Assembly (NCBI GenBank): GCA_951230915.1
Contig: OX579641.1
Location: 11,780,001 to 11,844,000, forward strand
DNA length: 64,000 bases
Direction: 5' to 3'
Origin: Antitrichia curtipendula
Lineage: Eukaryota; Streptophyta; Bryopsida; Hypnales; Leucodontaceae
Shown here: piece after piece, positions 32,481 to 45,445 of the stretch
Position numbering within the stretch: position 1 is the stretch's first letter
Layout: every line of letters begins with the position of its first letter
Translations under genes and position numbers: made by a program
The notes under the pieces: generated by a model
Database searches by the model: none
The model's input: only the letters and a program-made list of their open reading frames with translations
Told to the model about the DNA's origin: nothing

Positions 32481-33149
32481 TCCAATCCCACCCGTCCAGT
32501 CTATTTTTCCGTCCACAGAACCGTCTAGTTACCCATCCAGATGCCCGTCCACCCGCCCGTCCACTTACCCGTCCAGATGCCCGTCCACCCACCCGTCCAC
32601 CCGCCCGTCCAATTATCCGTCCACTTACCCGTCCAGATGCCCGTCCACCCGCTCGTCCAATTACCCGTCCACTTACCCGTCCACCCGCCCATCCAGTTAC
32701 CCGTCCACCCGCCCATCTACATGCCTGTCCAGTTACCCGTCCACCCGCCCGTCCACATGCCTGTCCACCCGCCCGTCCAGTTTTCCATCCACATACCCGT
32801 CCATCCCGCCCGTCCAGATACCCATCCACACAACCGCCCCTCCTCCCGTCCACATGCCTGTCCAGATGCCCGTCCACCCTCCCGTCCACCCGCCCGTCCA
32901 CATGGTCGTCCAGTTTTCCGTCCAGATACCCGTCCATCACGCCCGTCCAGATACCCGTCCATCACGCCCGTTCCGTGCCCGTCGACGGAAGCTCGCCGCC
33001 CGTCAGCGAAGAATGTCCATCCATTTCCGTAGTTTTCATCCTCTGTCAACGGTTCTCGTCCAGATTTCATCCTGACGGACGCCGGGGTTGAATCCTGATG
33101 TCCGTCCGGACATGCTGATGGACGGACAGGACGTAACGGGGACAACCCT
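32480..33149. repeat. GC-rich minisatellite array I (CCGTCCACCCG type) without a gene
   Basis: Units of 10-20 bp (CCCGTCCACCCGCCCGTCCA, CCAGATGCCCGTCCA, CAGTTACCCGTCCA) run from 32490 to 32980, followed by GTCCGTCCGGACATG and a GGGGACAACCCTGG end at 33137-33149. That end resembles the block terminus at 27603. The array abuts the left arm of the giant inverted repeat. Confidence 0.85.
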
Positions 33150-33238
33150 GGTTGCACGCACTAATATGGAAAATGGAATATCAAATTGTGTTCATGGACT
33201 TATGTATTTCACTGGTGAATACAGGTAGGGATCCACTA

Positions 33239-33393
33239 AGGTAATTCTGCCTATGATAGGCCAACTTTGGACCAGGTATTGCAGGCCAAAAACTTCATAA
33301 ACAATACATTTCACAAGACACATGTACTGCTCATGAAGTTCTGGGCCTGCACTAGCCTAGTCCAAAGTTGGCCTATCACAGGCAGAGTTACCT
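33239..33393. mobile_element. 155-bp MITE with AGGT termini and TA target duplication
   Basis: Terminal inverted repeats begin AGGTAAYTCTGCCTRTGATA and extend about 33 bp. An inner inverted pair (TTGCAGGCC / GGCCTGCA) makes the whole element a hairpin. It is flanked by TA at 33237-33238 and 33394-33395. The right arm at about 48813-48818 has the uninterrupted site with a single TA (CCACTACGTCCG on the complement). Confidence 0.9.
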
Positions 33394-33989
33394 TACCTCC
33401 GATCCAAGGGCAATGTTCATCACAACAAAATCATACAGTATATCGTGCCTAATCTAGGGCAATTAACTATAAGTGTTTGAGTGTAACTAAATTGTGGGTG
33501 TAAGTTCTAGAATTCGTCAGCGTCATTCAAAAATCACAATGACTCAATCCAACTCTCAAAACTGAAGACTTTAACTCCCGGCAACTCATTCCAAGAGAAG
33601 AACACCAATGAGCCTGACACAGTGATGCCAATCAGCAGATTGTGGATGTTAATAAATGAATTGGACAATGTGTCCACTATTGCATTGAAAAGATGTACTA
33701 CACGTGGAAGCATGCACAACTGTACCTTTGCAGCTAGCTGCAATAGTTACAACCGTAGCTGCTTCACTTATTCTTCAGGATACAAAATAATAGTTCGAGT
33801 ATTCTCCCAATCCATTCAAAGGGAAATGACTAACGTTTTCGCAATGATTTGCGTTTCAGAAATAGGAAAAAATAACAATTCAATAACTTTCATGACTATA
33901 TATTCAGTAATCAATGCTCCCCCCTCAAGTACGCACGGAATTCAGTCAATTCCATGGAAGTCTCAAGAGATCAGGAATGCACTGAAAAT

Positions 33990-34960
33990 CAATCAATCAC
34001 ATCGGAGTTGATTCAGCAGAGTCCGTGGCTCCTGAAGATCGAAATCTGACAGTTCGCCGCTCTTGATCAGGGACATTGAGCGCTTCGGAGGCTTCCACTT
34101 GGAATCCCCTCCATCTCCTGCACCAGTCATTGCAATTGGTGCGGTACGTGTCGATCGATCGAGCTGGAATCGAAGATGCTGGTAAGTTGTAATAAAAACA
34201 AATGGACCTCTACAACTTCTCAGCACCAGATCGATTGAACTGATTCTGGTTTTCTCTATTCACAATCCCAGATAGCTTGTCTGAAAACACAAATTTGAAA
34301 CACACGTACGGTGCCTGTGATCGAAGATATGAACTGAAGTCGATGTATGAATACTCCGTTGGTGAGCTCTTTAAGCAGTTGGCAATCTGACTGATCACGC
34401 CATTTTCAGAGATTCCTCGCATGTTCGACGACATGCAGTGTTTGAATTGGATTTTGATTCCTTCACGGAATTGAAGCTCGTGCGGACTGTCGAATTCGCA
34501 ATCAAGTAATTAAGTCCACTTGCAGCTGCATATATGCAATGCAATCGAGGCCATTCGTAAGCAGATTGAAAGGTAAGTTTTGCGGTTCCAGTAACGTTTT
34601 GAATGGAGCGTGGATTTCTGTCCGTCCTGATTTGTTCCCGCCCGCCCCAAGGATCGATTCTTGTAAGGGTGTGAATTGTTCCCGCCCGCCCAAAGAGATC
34701 CTTGCAAGGGTGTAAAGCCCTGCGTCTGTCGCAGATGCAGTTGGAATGCAAGTGAGGAGGTCCGTTTGATGGCATTCACGTTCCTTCCTGGTACGTGTTG
34801 AGCTCAAGCGGCATGTCAAACCTCCAATTCTTGCGTACGGACGGACAGGAGTTGGGGCAGCTTCGACGCACTTCAGGCAAGATCGGTTGACCTTGCGCAC
34901 GTACCGTTCATCCTTGTCTCCGCATGCAGAGATTAGCTAATCTCTAAACTCCCATTGTCC
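33990..34960 (-). pseudogene. gene-like segment in the left arm (unidentified)
   Basis: This moderately GC-rich segment stands out from its AT-rich surroundings. On the minus strand it reads CGDKDERYVRKVNRSCLKC near 34910 and a MTGAGDGGDSKWKPPKR start near 34145. Several short open stretches, possible splice sites (GTACGTGCG) and stops suggest a multi-exon gene or its remnant. I do not recognise a family; Cys pairs hint at a metal-binding or disulphide-rich domain. The right arm carries the same segment at 47240-48200. Confidence 0.45.
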
Positions 34961-35339
34961 CCTCGGGCATTGACAAAATGGATTTAGGGTAGGGTCCTAC
35001 ACTCCTACGGTCTCAATTTGTGATATGATTTTTTTTTAATTTCTTTTTAGAGATTGGAAAACGTATTCACTTTCTGGGAATTATACCATTTTTATTTCAA
35101 ATGGTGCCGGAGAGCAGAAGTTATGCTACCCTTTTAGCCCAAAACGGAATCCATGAGGCAGCCCCAAGAAAATTACGGGATGAAAAAAATTGATTTCTAA
35201 AAGAAAGTATTTTAGTCTACATGGAAAGATTTGATTCATTCTATTTGGATTATTTGAATTAGTGATGAGAAAGTTTGTTATCGGCAATTTTCACATGTTT
35301 TCAAAAAAATAAATTCAAAATTGATGGTTTAGTTAACTT

Positions 35340-36277
35340 ATAGGCAATTTTGTTAAAATGGAGTCATTCCGCTACTTTGGCTTTTTTTATGGTTCAGACC
35401 AGGTGGTTTGAAATGTACATTAGAGAAAGTATGAGGCCTACGAAAGTCTGCTCCACAGTGACCAAACCAGTCTATTAAAATGTCGGTCTAACAATTGCAA
35501 TGCTGGCCAAAGTGAGTAATCAGACTAACTGACTTTCTCGAAAATAGTCAGGCCATGACTATTTTCATGAAGAAAAAAATGTATTTGCAGTTGCTGGGTT
35601 TTTTTTAAAACATTTGGACCATTGTATCCACAGTTTTTAATGTTACTAACAATGTTTAAACTTCTTTTTTCCAATGAAATCAAATTAAATGCAATCAAGC
35701 TACAAAATTTGGCTTAATTGGATTTAATTTGACTTCATTGAAAAAAAATAAGTTTCTAATAAATCAAATTAAATGGCTATTGAAGCTAATTGCCATCGGC
35801 AACTAGTTTCAAAAGTCACTTAATTTGACCTATTTGAAACCAAAATGAACTTAATTTGTGAGTTACAAGATGAGAAGAGGAGGTCTTTATGGAATTGGGC
35901 TCAGTATGGTAGAGTTCACAATCCATGTGGAATATGTATCTTCATCCATTTGTCAATAAAAAAACAAAAAACTACAAGGTCCTGGGTTGTGGAGCAACCT
36001 TTTGGACTTCGGAGGCCCTAAATTATCTCCAACGCAATCTTTCTACATGTTTGAAATCTTTACCTTACTTAGATGTCTGAAATCTACATTTCACTTAGAT
36101 GTCACTTTTGTAGTTCAGATCACACGTTCTAAAATCCACACAAATCTTAGATTTTTTAAATCTATGTAAGTCCAGTACTCCAATATCTCTTAAATCTATA
36201 ATTGTCCTAAATTGCACTTTCATGGTCTAGTCTAAAAATGGCACAAAGAATACTGCCATTTTAACAAAATTCTCCAT
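35340..36277. mobile_element. 938-bp insertion with inverted termini in the left arm
   Basis: The ends ATAGGCAATTTTGTTAAAA and the complement of CAACAAAATTCTCCAT-type sequence share AATTTTGTTAAAATGG. Both sides have ACTT (35336-35339 and 36278-36281). The right arm has the uninterrupted site (AGTTAGCTTGCAAG on the complement, near 46850). No transposase was seen. The target duplication could be longer than 4 bp because the boundary is ambiguous. Confidence 0.75.
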
Positions 36278-36779
36278 ACTTACAAGAATAATCTAACCAT
36301 TGAAAATAGTGATTTTCATTTCCATCTTACAATAGAGCTATTAATCATTTCATTTTTCCTTCAGTTGAATCTTATGTCTTCCTCTACTTAACAATTCTTT
36401 GATAATAAAGAATGAAAATCAAGGTTTTTTTTCTTGATTTCTTTTTCTAAGACTTTCAATTTTCAACTCAATTCTTCAATATAAAGAATATTAGAAATTT
36501 TCAAGCTTAAGACATTCAAAGTCTTCAAATGTAGTCACAATTCACAAAAGGTGCAAAAAAACGTGTTTATTTCACTTTAAACACGCATATCATGCAATCT
36601 TTGTAGTTGAAGTTTCTAGTTGGAATTTCTTCCTCATATTCATATTCTAGCCTAGTGCTACATTCTATGCTTAGATATAGGGAAAAAAAATTATAAAGTT
36701 TTTTGCACTTTGCAATAGATATGGCAACTATTTCAAGTAGTTCATGATGCAGAAAAGGCCTTGGGAGTTTAGAGGTTAA

Positions 36780-37660
36780 CCCTTTAATGACCGGTCGGCC
36801 ACTTTTTGGTTGATTTTTGGACTCTCGGTCTAATATTGTTCAAAATACATTTGATCACAAAAATCTCAAAGAAGAAGGCAATTAGAATGTCTTTGTGCGC
36901 TTCAAACAAAACCAATTTCAAGAGAATTGGAGTATTGATGAATTAGCTATGAGGTTGCAAACTCAAATGGCTTGGACCTTCAAATGGGAAGTGTTCAACA
37001 AAAATACAAAAAAATATCAACCAAATTGTGGGATTTTTTTGTAATTTGATGTCTTGACAAGACATAAGTATTGCTTTGTAATGTCATGAATGCCCAAAGT
37101 AAACTTATGTATTGGTATTTATGTAGCGCAAATTCTAAAGGGTCATTTAAGTCATTGATTTTTGAAAATTAAGGAAAGCAACTCAAACTTCAACAAGGTT
37201 CTAGAAGCAAACATGATTTAGAGGTACATTTCATTTTCTTCAATGTACCAAATCTGCACATTTTAGAAGAGTTATTGTTTTGATGACCCCAGATGACCAT
37301 TTTTTGTGAACTTCAAAAATTTGTAACTAATTTCACAAAGCTTAAAAAAATATGAAATGACTTGGATTAGATGCCTATTCTACTTGTCTTTTGAAGAAAA
37401 TTTACTAAAAAAATATTTAAAGATATTTCATCTCTCCAAAATTCAATTTTAGCCTTTAAAAGGTTGATTTATGGACCTCCTATCTTATTTATAGCAATTT
37501 GTATCGTTAGATGAGTTTGATTTTTTGTTAGGTTGAAAAATCTCCCTTATGAAAATACCTTGTACGGTTTGATCTAAGACTACATATTTAGAGTGGCCAC
37601 AAAATTCATTTTTTTGAAAAACTATGCCCGCCCCCCAAATCAACCACGGTCACTAAGGGG
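36780..37660. mobile_element. 881-bp piggyBac-like element with TTAA target sites
   Basis: The element starts CCCTTTAATGACC and ends GGTCACTAAGGGG, i.e. 13-bp inverted repeats with two mismatches. It is bounded by TTAA at 36776-36779 and 37661-37664. The right arm has one TTAA at 46365-46368 in the same context (GGGAGTTTAGG on the complement). TTAA duplication plus CCC-starting termini is the signature of piggyBac elements. No transposase is encoded, so it is non-autonomous. Confidence 0.8.
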
Positions 37661-38019
37661 TTAATATGCAAAATTACAAATGGTTCAAAGGCTTAAACTT
37701 TATTTGTTAATGTCTCTATCTAGAAGGAGAGATTAATATGCATTGGCTAAAAGATTTAAACTTTATAAAACTATATGAAGATGGGTTAAAAGTAACAATC
37801 AGTCACGTTAGGGACCATTAGTCAAAAGAATGTATGACAAGTAAATTTCAACTCTAATGAACCTACTATCCATTGCAAAATTGTCAAACATTATATCAAA
37901 GCTAAATTTAGCCTTTGAAATTGTATTAAAAATATCAATTAATATTGTATTTATTGTTTCTAGTGTAATGTATTATTCACCACTGTAAATCAAATTCAAT
38001 TCATTTTGTGAAAATTGTC

Positions 38020-39293
38020 ATCCATACTAGAAGAAAATGAGGGATTTTGCAACTGCAATGGACAACTAGTTTTTAGTTGCATAGAACATTTTGCAACTAG
38101 TGCTAATTTGGAGACCCAAAGTTGTTGTGGACAAGTTGCATATAGAATTAGAGTTCCATGTCACAATAGCCACTTGGAACTTTGTCCATGACTTTTGTGA
38201 TATGGTTGCTTATGTTGTATTTGTTGTCACGTGAAGTTGGTCATTCAATTGATGAGTTGTGCAACTTGTTGGCAACTCATTTGCAACTCATTTGTGACTT
38301 CATTGCGACTCATCCATAACTTCACCGCATTTCATTGCAATTCATTTGTGACTCTATTGTGACTTGTTTGTGACTCATTTGCAATTTGTCTATAACTTAT
38401 AAATTTGTAGATTTTGAAATTTTAATTTGAATGATTTGTAAATTTGTAAATTTCAGATCTAGATTCTTTTTAAAGCTTTAAAATTTAAATGTTGCCATAT
38501 TGGTATTTAATAGATTTAATTGGTTTAGAAAATTTTACAATTTTATAGGTTTTAAAGTTTCTTGAATTTTAAATATTTTTAGGTTTTTATAGAATGTAAA
38601 AATCTACAAATTGTAAAAGTCTACATACTATAGAAATCTACAAAATGAAGAAATCTAAAAATTAAAAATATCTACATATTGTAGAAATTTATATATTATA
38701 GAAATCTCCAAAATGTAGAAATCTTAGAATTCAATTAACAAAATTCATTGCATTTGAATACAACAACTTACAAATTTAAAAGTCCAACCTAATAATACTC
38801 TTGACAATTTATACGGCACAATTGATATAAGACAATTAGGAAATGACTTTAGAAATGAGTAGGAAACAACTTAAAAACAACTAAAATACAATTAGAAAAC
38901 AACTAGGAAACAACTATTGTCATTTTACAGTTGCAATCATTCTCTAGTCATTTTTTGCTATTGCAAATAGATACGGTGGATTCCACAAAGCTTAGACTTG
39001 CTCACATCAACAACAATGATGAATATTGAATAAAGAATAATTCACATTCATTCTAAATTTGAACTCTATTACAACTCTCATAATCCTACACTTCATTCTA
39101 TAACTGCTTTGCAACTAAAACAATGTCTCCACTTCATTCTACAATTACTTTGTAACTAAAACACTGTACGAATGATATAAAGTAATGATGTTAAAATTTG
39201 GTGCAAATAGAGAAGACTACAATCACAAGATAATTGTACATGCCACTTAGTTGCATTTTAGCCGGTTGTGGCGGACACATTTTTCTTCTAATG
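38020..39293. mobile_element. ~1.27-kb insertion in the left arm
   Basis: The right arm reads through at the corresponding point (ATTTTGTAAAAATTGTC on the complement, near 46020). The inserted DNA starts near ACTAGAAGAAAATG and ends near CATTTTTCTTCTAATG, giving short inverted ends. TGTCAT occurs on both sides (38015-38021 and 39293-39298). The interior is rich in CAACT and GACTCATTTG-like repeats. Exact ends and the family are uncertain. Confidence 0.65.
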
Positions 39294-40220
39294 TCATTGT
39301 TATAATTTTGTAGCAAAAAGTGAAAAAAAATTATTAAATTTAGCAAAGCAATAAATTTTATTTTAACTTTTTAAAGAGGTTCAAGGAAGAATGGAGATTG
39401 GTGTGTAAATTTATCAATTAAATATTTTAAACCTTATCCCACCACACACATACGCACCCTTGTTAATAACCTTCAAGTCAAATGCCAATATCAAGCTAAA
39501 AGTTGTCCTTTTATATATATGAAAATACATTATGCTTTGATATTTTTACTTATGAAAGAAAGTATTTTCTATTGATGTTTAGTTCTTTTAGAGTTTTTGA
39601 TGGAAGAATCAATTTATTGGCATATTTTTAAATACAATATGAAATAAAATTATATCAATTAGATTATTAGAATGTAAATTAGAATAATTCGAAATCTTCA
39701 CAAGAATTGAAAGTTAGAATGATTTTCTTTTATGAAAATTGAATTTTAAAACCATTAAAGGAAAAAAAAAATGCAAATGAAATACACACAATACTGTGTA
39801 ATTTTGATTGGCTAATGCATAGAGCTTGCAATTGCAATATTTCTTCCCAATTTTTTAAAATTCATTTTCAAAATATCAAAATGAAGTAGAAACAAATTCA
39901 TCAAGCTTCATTTTCTTAATTTAAAGCAAATATTAAAAATGGATATTTAAAAAATTACAATCAAGGTTGACCATGACGCATTTATTTTTTGGATATGTAG
40001 ATCTTTAGGAGTTAATTTAAATTCACCTAATTATTATAAAAAATTTAATAGTGTAAGATCATTTTACAAGAGTTTAGTGAATTTGTTTCAATTAGTGTGA
40101 ACAATTGGATGAAATTTAGATGACAACCATTATATATGAGAAAATTAAAATAATAAGTAGACTACATTACATTATTTTATATTAAATACAATGAAATTGT
40201 ATATTAGTACAACTTGCCTT

Positions 40221-41490
40221 TGATTTCAGAATTAAAGTAAGTTAGTATAATTATTCTCGTGTGGTAAATTATTGAATTAGTTTGGGTAGTAGAACTATTA
40301 CAAATGATTGTAGGAATCATGACTTGAAAGTTACAATTCCAAAGGAAGTATATAAGACATGCATTAGAAAATAAAAAATAAAAAGTTTGAATGAAAGCTT
40401 GTGAATGCAAATGGAAGCAATGCAAGTTAAAGGAATTCTTCTACTAAGGAAAATGTTGAGTCACATTCATTCAATCACCAAGAAATTTCTTATCCATTGA
40501 GGTAGATACTAGCTTTCACCAATTATTGCTTATAAAAAGACTAAGGTAGAGGCACTTAAAGTTTCCATTGTCCGTTTGCTACCACCTATGAGATGGTTTG
40601 GAAAGAGCATATAAGGGTGACAAAAGAGTAGAGCCACTACATCCACCAAAACCACTACAATCAATGGAAGTTGAAGCATCTTTTGCGTAAAGTGTGACCG
40701 TTTAAGGGTGACTCTAGTAGCATAAGTAGATATCCTATGCTTTTACCTTTGAAAATTCAAAAAATATTATCTAAGTATCGAAAAATTATAAAATAGTGAC
40801 TTGGGCTAGATTTTCTTGAGGTTGCTAATAAATTCATCAAAAAAAATTTGGAATTTGATTTTAGAAGAGAGTAGAGGCAATAGGATCAAAAAAATAGTAG
40901 TATTTGGTGAGACTAATTGAGTAGATGACACTTGAATAGTTGTAGCTATGCCAATAGCATTATTATGAAATTTATTTATTTTGGTGCATTGTTCATAAGA
41001 AGTGTTGATTTTTTTAGACTTTTTATGAATTTCTAGTGTCACAAAACTATTTCATATTCAAGCGACTACATTGATTTGCCCTAATTTGTCCTAATAGTAA
41101 GAAGGGAGAAATAGCAACACCTAGAAAATTAGTATCACCACAAAATTTTACTTTTGTAGACTTTCGTATGAAATAGAAATTATTCAAACTTCAGTAATTT
41201 AAAATAGTGTGACTTTGATAAATTAGTATCCCGTGCACTACTAGAACAAATCAATGTACTTTTCAAAATAAACATCTTTGTTTTAAATAAATATTCTTCT
41301 TACCAAGACAAGCATTGGAGCACACTTTGCTCTTAATATTGTAGTACTCCTTGTCAACAATGAAGGCATTTCAATTGCTAAAAGGCAAATTTGTATCAAA
41401 AGAGGCAAATTAAAATAATCTCATAACTATCATTTCAAATGCAAGTTTCCAATTTAATTTTAAAATTAGAGTGGTAGCAAAATTATAACA
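40221..41490 (+). repeat. dispersed repeat in the inverted-repeat spacer (copy A)
   Basis: Direct similarity to 61040-62430. The landmarks TTAGTATAAT, AAATTAGTTTG, GTAGTAGAA, CTACATTGATTTG, CCTAATTTGTCCTAATAGT, CACCTAGAAAATTAGT and GTCAACAATGAAGGC occur in the same order. Both copies are AT-rich without a coding frame and differ by several indels. Confidence 0.75.
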
Positions 41491-43602
41491 AATGTTCTCA
41501 AATAACCTACAGACCTTTTGTAGAGCTACCACTATAAGCTTAGAGGTGAAATACAAATTTAATATTCTCAATTAATATTGCATATGACAATGATAGGTGG
41601 AAGCCTCTAACATTCTACCTATGCAATTTTTTCAACTTAATTTTTAGTCTGCAAATAGATGAAGTATTCCAACTTTATAAAAAAAAGTCATACCAAACCA
41701 TGGTAGTTTGCAAAATTTGTCACATGTGTATATATAATTTTACTACCTTCAAATAAATAAAAAGTGTCAACTAAAGGCATCCCAATATTTTTTTCATTGT
41801 TACCATGATAGGATCCTATTGGATGAGGGAGTTTGCCCTCATTTGATAAATTCCTCGAAATTATTGTACTCTTTAAGTGTGGTATTTGTTAGAAGTTTGA
41901 ACGCTGTAAAGGTGTCTTGCTTGGCAAGCTTTCTTCAATTCACCATCATATGCTCGTCAATTTCCATCTTCACCATTAATGGTTTCTTGATTTGCATTTA
42001 AAACTCTAGAATATTGAATGCCTCCATCACATACTAGTAATAACTTTAGTTACTAATTTTTCTCCTATGGAATGGCAATCTAAAAGGGGGTGTAGACTTC
42101 ATGTGCATCCTAAGAGTTGTACTTGAAGATAGTGGTTGTTTACCTTGTCTTTTGAGTGGATAGTGAGAGAATTTGATTTTCAGAGAAAAACATTGAAAGG
42201 GGTACAAATTATTTTCATCATTTTCAAAGGGTTACAAGTGGCATTTAGCCATTGGCCATTGAACTTTTCCAAAAAATGTGAAAGGGGATACGCGTGCCAC
42301 TTTGCCACTAGATTAAAAATTGACATGGGTACTTCTGACATACACTTCAAACCCCATACTTTGTATTTTTGTGACATATGCTTCATCTGCAAACAATATG
42401 GGACAACATATGACCACACATATATATAATGCATCTTTCACATATTGTACATATTTCATATTCTTTACTTGTCTTATGTATCCGTATCCATCCCAAAGTA
42501 TCCATATCTATCTTATTTATTTTTCAAGATCAACGGTGTTGGAGGGGGGAGGGAGGAATTTTTGTTTACAAAATCAACAGCTCTCAATTCTTACAAAGAG
42601 GGGGGATGGGGTGCATTAATTGGAACTTAAACATGGATGCATCATCACAAAAGATAGTAATGAGGAATGAGAGACGAAGGCAAGTGTGGGGTAGAGGAGA
42701 AGGAGGGCAAGCGTACTTTAGGAGGAGGAGTCCGGAAGACGTCTATTTGTATTAGGAAGAGGAACTCAAAGCAAGTATAAGAGATTTGAATGGATTGCTC
42801 AACTTGAGGTGAAGGCATCACCCACTATATGATATTTTGGATTACCTAGCCAAGACAATATGGAATGAAGGAAGAGGGTGCAGTTATCAACTCCATCGAA
42901 CATCTAAATATGAATAAATACAATTTTAAATTCACACACATGCTAAATTTTCTTCTCATGTTAAGATAAACTAGTGTGCCTTGTGTCATTGCTACCGTCA
43001 AAATAAAAGTATAGGTGAATTTCTATATTTTTAAATTTATAAAAACTTCCAAATTCAATATCTTTTTTGCCATGAGTTGGAACGTCACAAAACATAGCAC
43101 TCCTCCTTGCTAAGAGTTTTTTCATGTAGTAAGAACATGACGTGGGATGCACGAGCTAAGGTATCTCATCATTACAAAATAAATAAATGAACATGACTAA
43201 CTTAAGATATGGTTCAGAAAGAGTTCAATTATGTGACTTGTCGTGTGACCAAACTTTCTAAGATAAATATTTCTATATCATTTACCTAGATTTTGGCAAA
43301 GTAATTGTTCCATCATACTCAAATGTACAAAATTGGATACTATGTGAGGGGCAAATAGAATAATCTAATTATGATAAAGAGATATCTATTTTTACAAAAG
43401 TTGGGCACTATCACCTCAACATTGAAATCTCTATAGAAAGAACTGTAAAACTTTTATGGACATACCAAATTTCAGTTTACTGTGTAAGGATGCAATGATA
43501 ATTATGTTTACCAAAATACTCCGGTTAAACTCTATGTTATACCCAAAAAATTGAATGGCTCAAGTAAGCTGGTTGTAAGATAAGTGTATATTAAGGAGTT
43601 TA
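41491..43602. other. remainder of the inverted-repeat spacer
   Basis: AT-rich DNA with no recognised gene. A locally GC-rich, purine-biased part at 42535-42750 (GGAGGGGGGAGGGAGG) gives open frames without similarity to anything I know. Confidence 0.5.
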
Positions 43603-44008
43603 AGGTAGGAGGCTCTGAAATGGAACGGGCATTAAGAACAGACCCTATAAATGGCTATAAAATGGACATGAGTTGGTTCTGAAATTGACATGTACAGTCA
43701 TTGAATGAATCAAGGAAAGCATTACCAATTGCAAGAGCCAATCATTTGCTTTGCTTTCCCCATCTTTCTTTAGAATTGCAAGTGAACTGTTTATAGAAGA
43801 CCTAGGGTCATAAATAGGGATCTATGATCCAACTTGTTTGAAAATTCATAAGTAGTTCAAAAATGCTTGGAAAAACACGAAACCACTTAGGTTAGATTCC
43901 TCATCTATTTCTCTTTTTCTGAAAAATGAGCTAAAATTATTCCCATCCAATGAAATACATGGAAAAGCCAGCCCAGCCCTTAGATGTGCCATTCTGAGCC
44001 CCCTACCT
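43603..44008. mobile_element. 406-bp MITE with AGGT termini and TA target duplication
   Basis: The element begins AGGTAGGAGGCTCTGAAATG and ends with CATTCTGAGCCCCCTACCT, with TA on both sides (43601-43602 and 44009-44010). The interior is related, in reverse orientation, to 13094-13385. It shares the AGGT start and TA duplication with the elements at 33239 and 49648. Confidence 0.85.
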
Positions 44009-45445
44009 TAAGGTGAACTGAGTTGAGCAGCGAAAGTTCATGTCACAAAGATGATGAGGCCATGGCAGAAGTTTGGAATATGTAACAACATAGTGACTGG
44101 AGCCAGATCTCCAAAATCTCTCTTGGAGTTTCACTCTTTATTGATTGTTGTATTTTTTTTTTTTTCTCCAGACTAAAAAAATGGAAACTCTTCCATACAC
44201 TTTCAAAAGCATATTTTTATTTTCAGCAACTACCAGATATATTGATCTATTATATGACATTCTAAAGATAGTGGCATATTACACTAGATAACCCAAGTAA
44301 ACCATTACTTTGGTGGGCAAATACAACACGTAAATATACGTATGTTAACTCCTCAAGCCCCATTGTTTATATGGGGAAAACGTAGATTTTGGGCAGGTTC
44401 TTTTGAGCTCAATTTTTGGCAATGCTTTTTGAAACTTTTGGCAAGATTTAAAAACCTATTAGATTTTGGGGAATATAATTTTGATTTCAATAGACTAGTG
44501 CCCGAGAGCATAAGTTATAGCACAATAAGTCCAATTTCAATTTAGCAAGCAATTATGAAATAAATCCACAATAACTTGAAATATAAATTTCAAAAATTTG
44601 ATTTTCATTGATTGTATATTTGTTTACATGGAAAGCTTTGATTCATTCCATTTGGATTCATGATGTGAAAATTATGGGCAAGGTGAACTAATATGCAAGT
44701 TCATCATATTTAAGACAAAATCATGGAATGTAGTCTATTTGTTATTTCAATTTTTTCCAAATACAATGATTGTCATCTAAATTTTATCTAAGTGTTCATA
44801 CTAATTGAATTACATTCATCCAATCATTGTGAGATAGTCTTATACTATTCAAACTCTCACAGTACTCAAATTCTCACAATAATTAAATGAATTTGAATAG
44901 ACATTAATCCCTAAAGATCCACACATCCAAACACGAATGTGTTATGGTCAACCTTGATGATAACTTTCAAAATATCCATTTCTAATATTTGATCTAAATT
45001 AAGAAAATGAAGCTTGTTAAGTTTTGTTTCTACTTCATTTCAAAATTTTGTGAATAAAAAAAAACATTGGACAAAATATTGCAATTGCAAGCTCAGTGGC
45101 TCTATGTATTAGAATCAAAATTACATATTCGAAATTACATATTTGATATTGCATGTGATTTTATTTGCATTTTCTTCTTTTAAATGGTTTTAAAATCCAA
45201 CTTACATAATTATATTTTCACTCTAACTTTCAATTCTTTTTAAGATTCCAAATTATTCTAATATATATTCTAATTGATATGTTTTTATTTCTATATTTAC
45301 TTTAAAATATCTCAATAATTTTATGCTTCTATCAATTTTTTTTTAAAAACTAGACATCAATTGAAAGTATGTTCTTTTACAAGTAAAAATTCAAAACATA
45401 ATGTATTTCACATATAAAAGGGCAAATTTAGCTTGATAGTGGCAT

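Larger units (their letters stand above)
33151..40220 (+). repeat. left arm of the giant inverted repeat
   Basis: The sequence pairs in reverse complement with 44681-48900, starting at TTGCACGCAC (33151) against GTGCGTGCAA (48900). The 7.07-kb arm contains four insertions absent from the other arm (33239-33393, 35340-36277, 36780-37660 and about 38020-39293). Removing these and one copy of their target duplications leaves about 3.8 kb, equal to the right arm without its insertion. Pairing was followed stepwise through landmarks to about 40220. Confidence 0.85.

Noticed and set aside
32384..33157. Open frames of up to 235 residues across array I, resembling Pro/Thr-rich or Trp/Gly-rich proteins
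   Set aside because: Repeat artefact: the 10-20 bp unit lacks stops in all frames, and the translation has no non-repetitive domain.
42535..42755. Possible small gene in the GA-rich part of the spacer
   Set aside because: Open in several frames because of purine bias; no start context, domain or conservation in copy B.
44330..44680. Additional homology of this segment to 35090-35300 in direct orientation
   Set aside because: A few landmarks match (GATTCATTC, GAGAGCA-AAGTTAT), but the similarity is patchy and may be another dispersed repeat; not used for the palindrome model.
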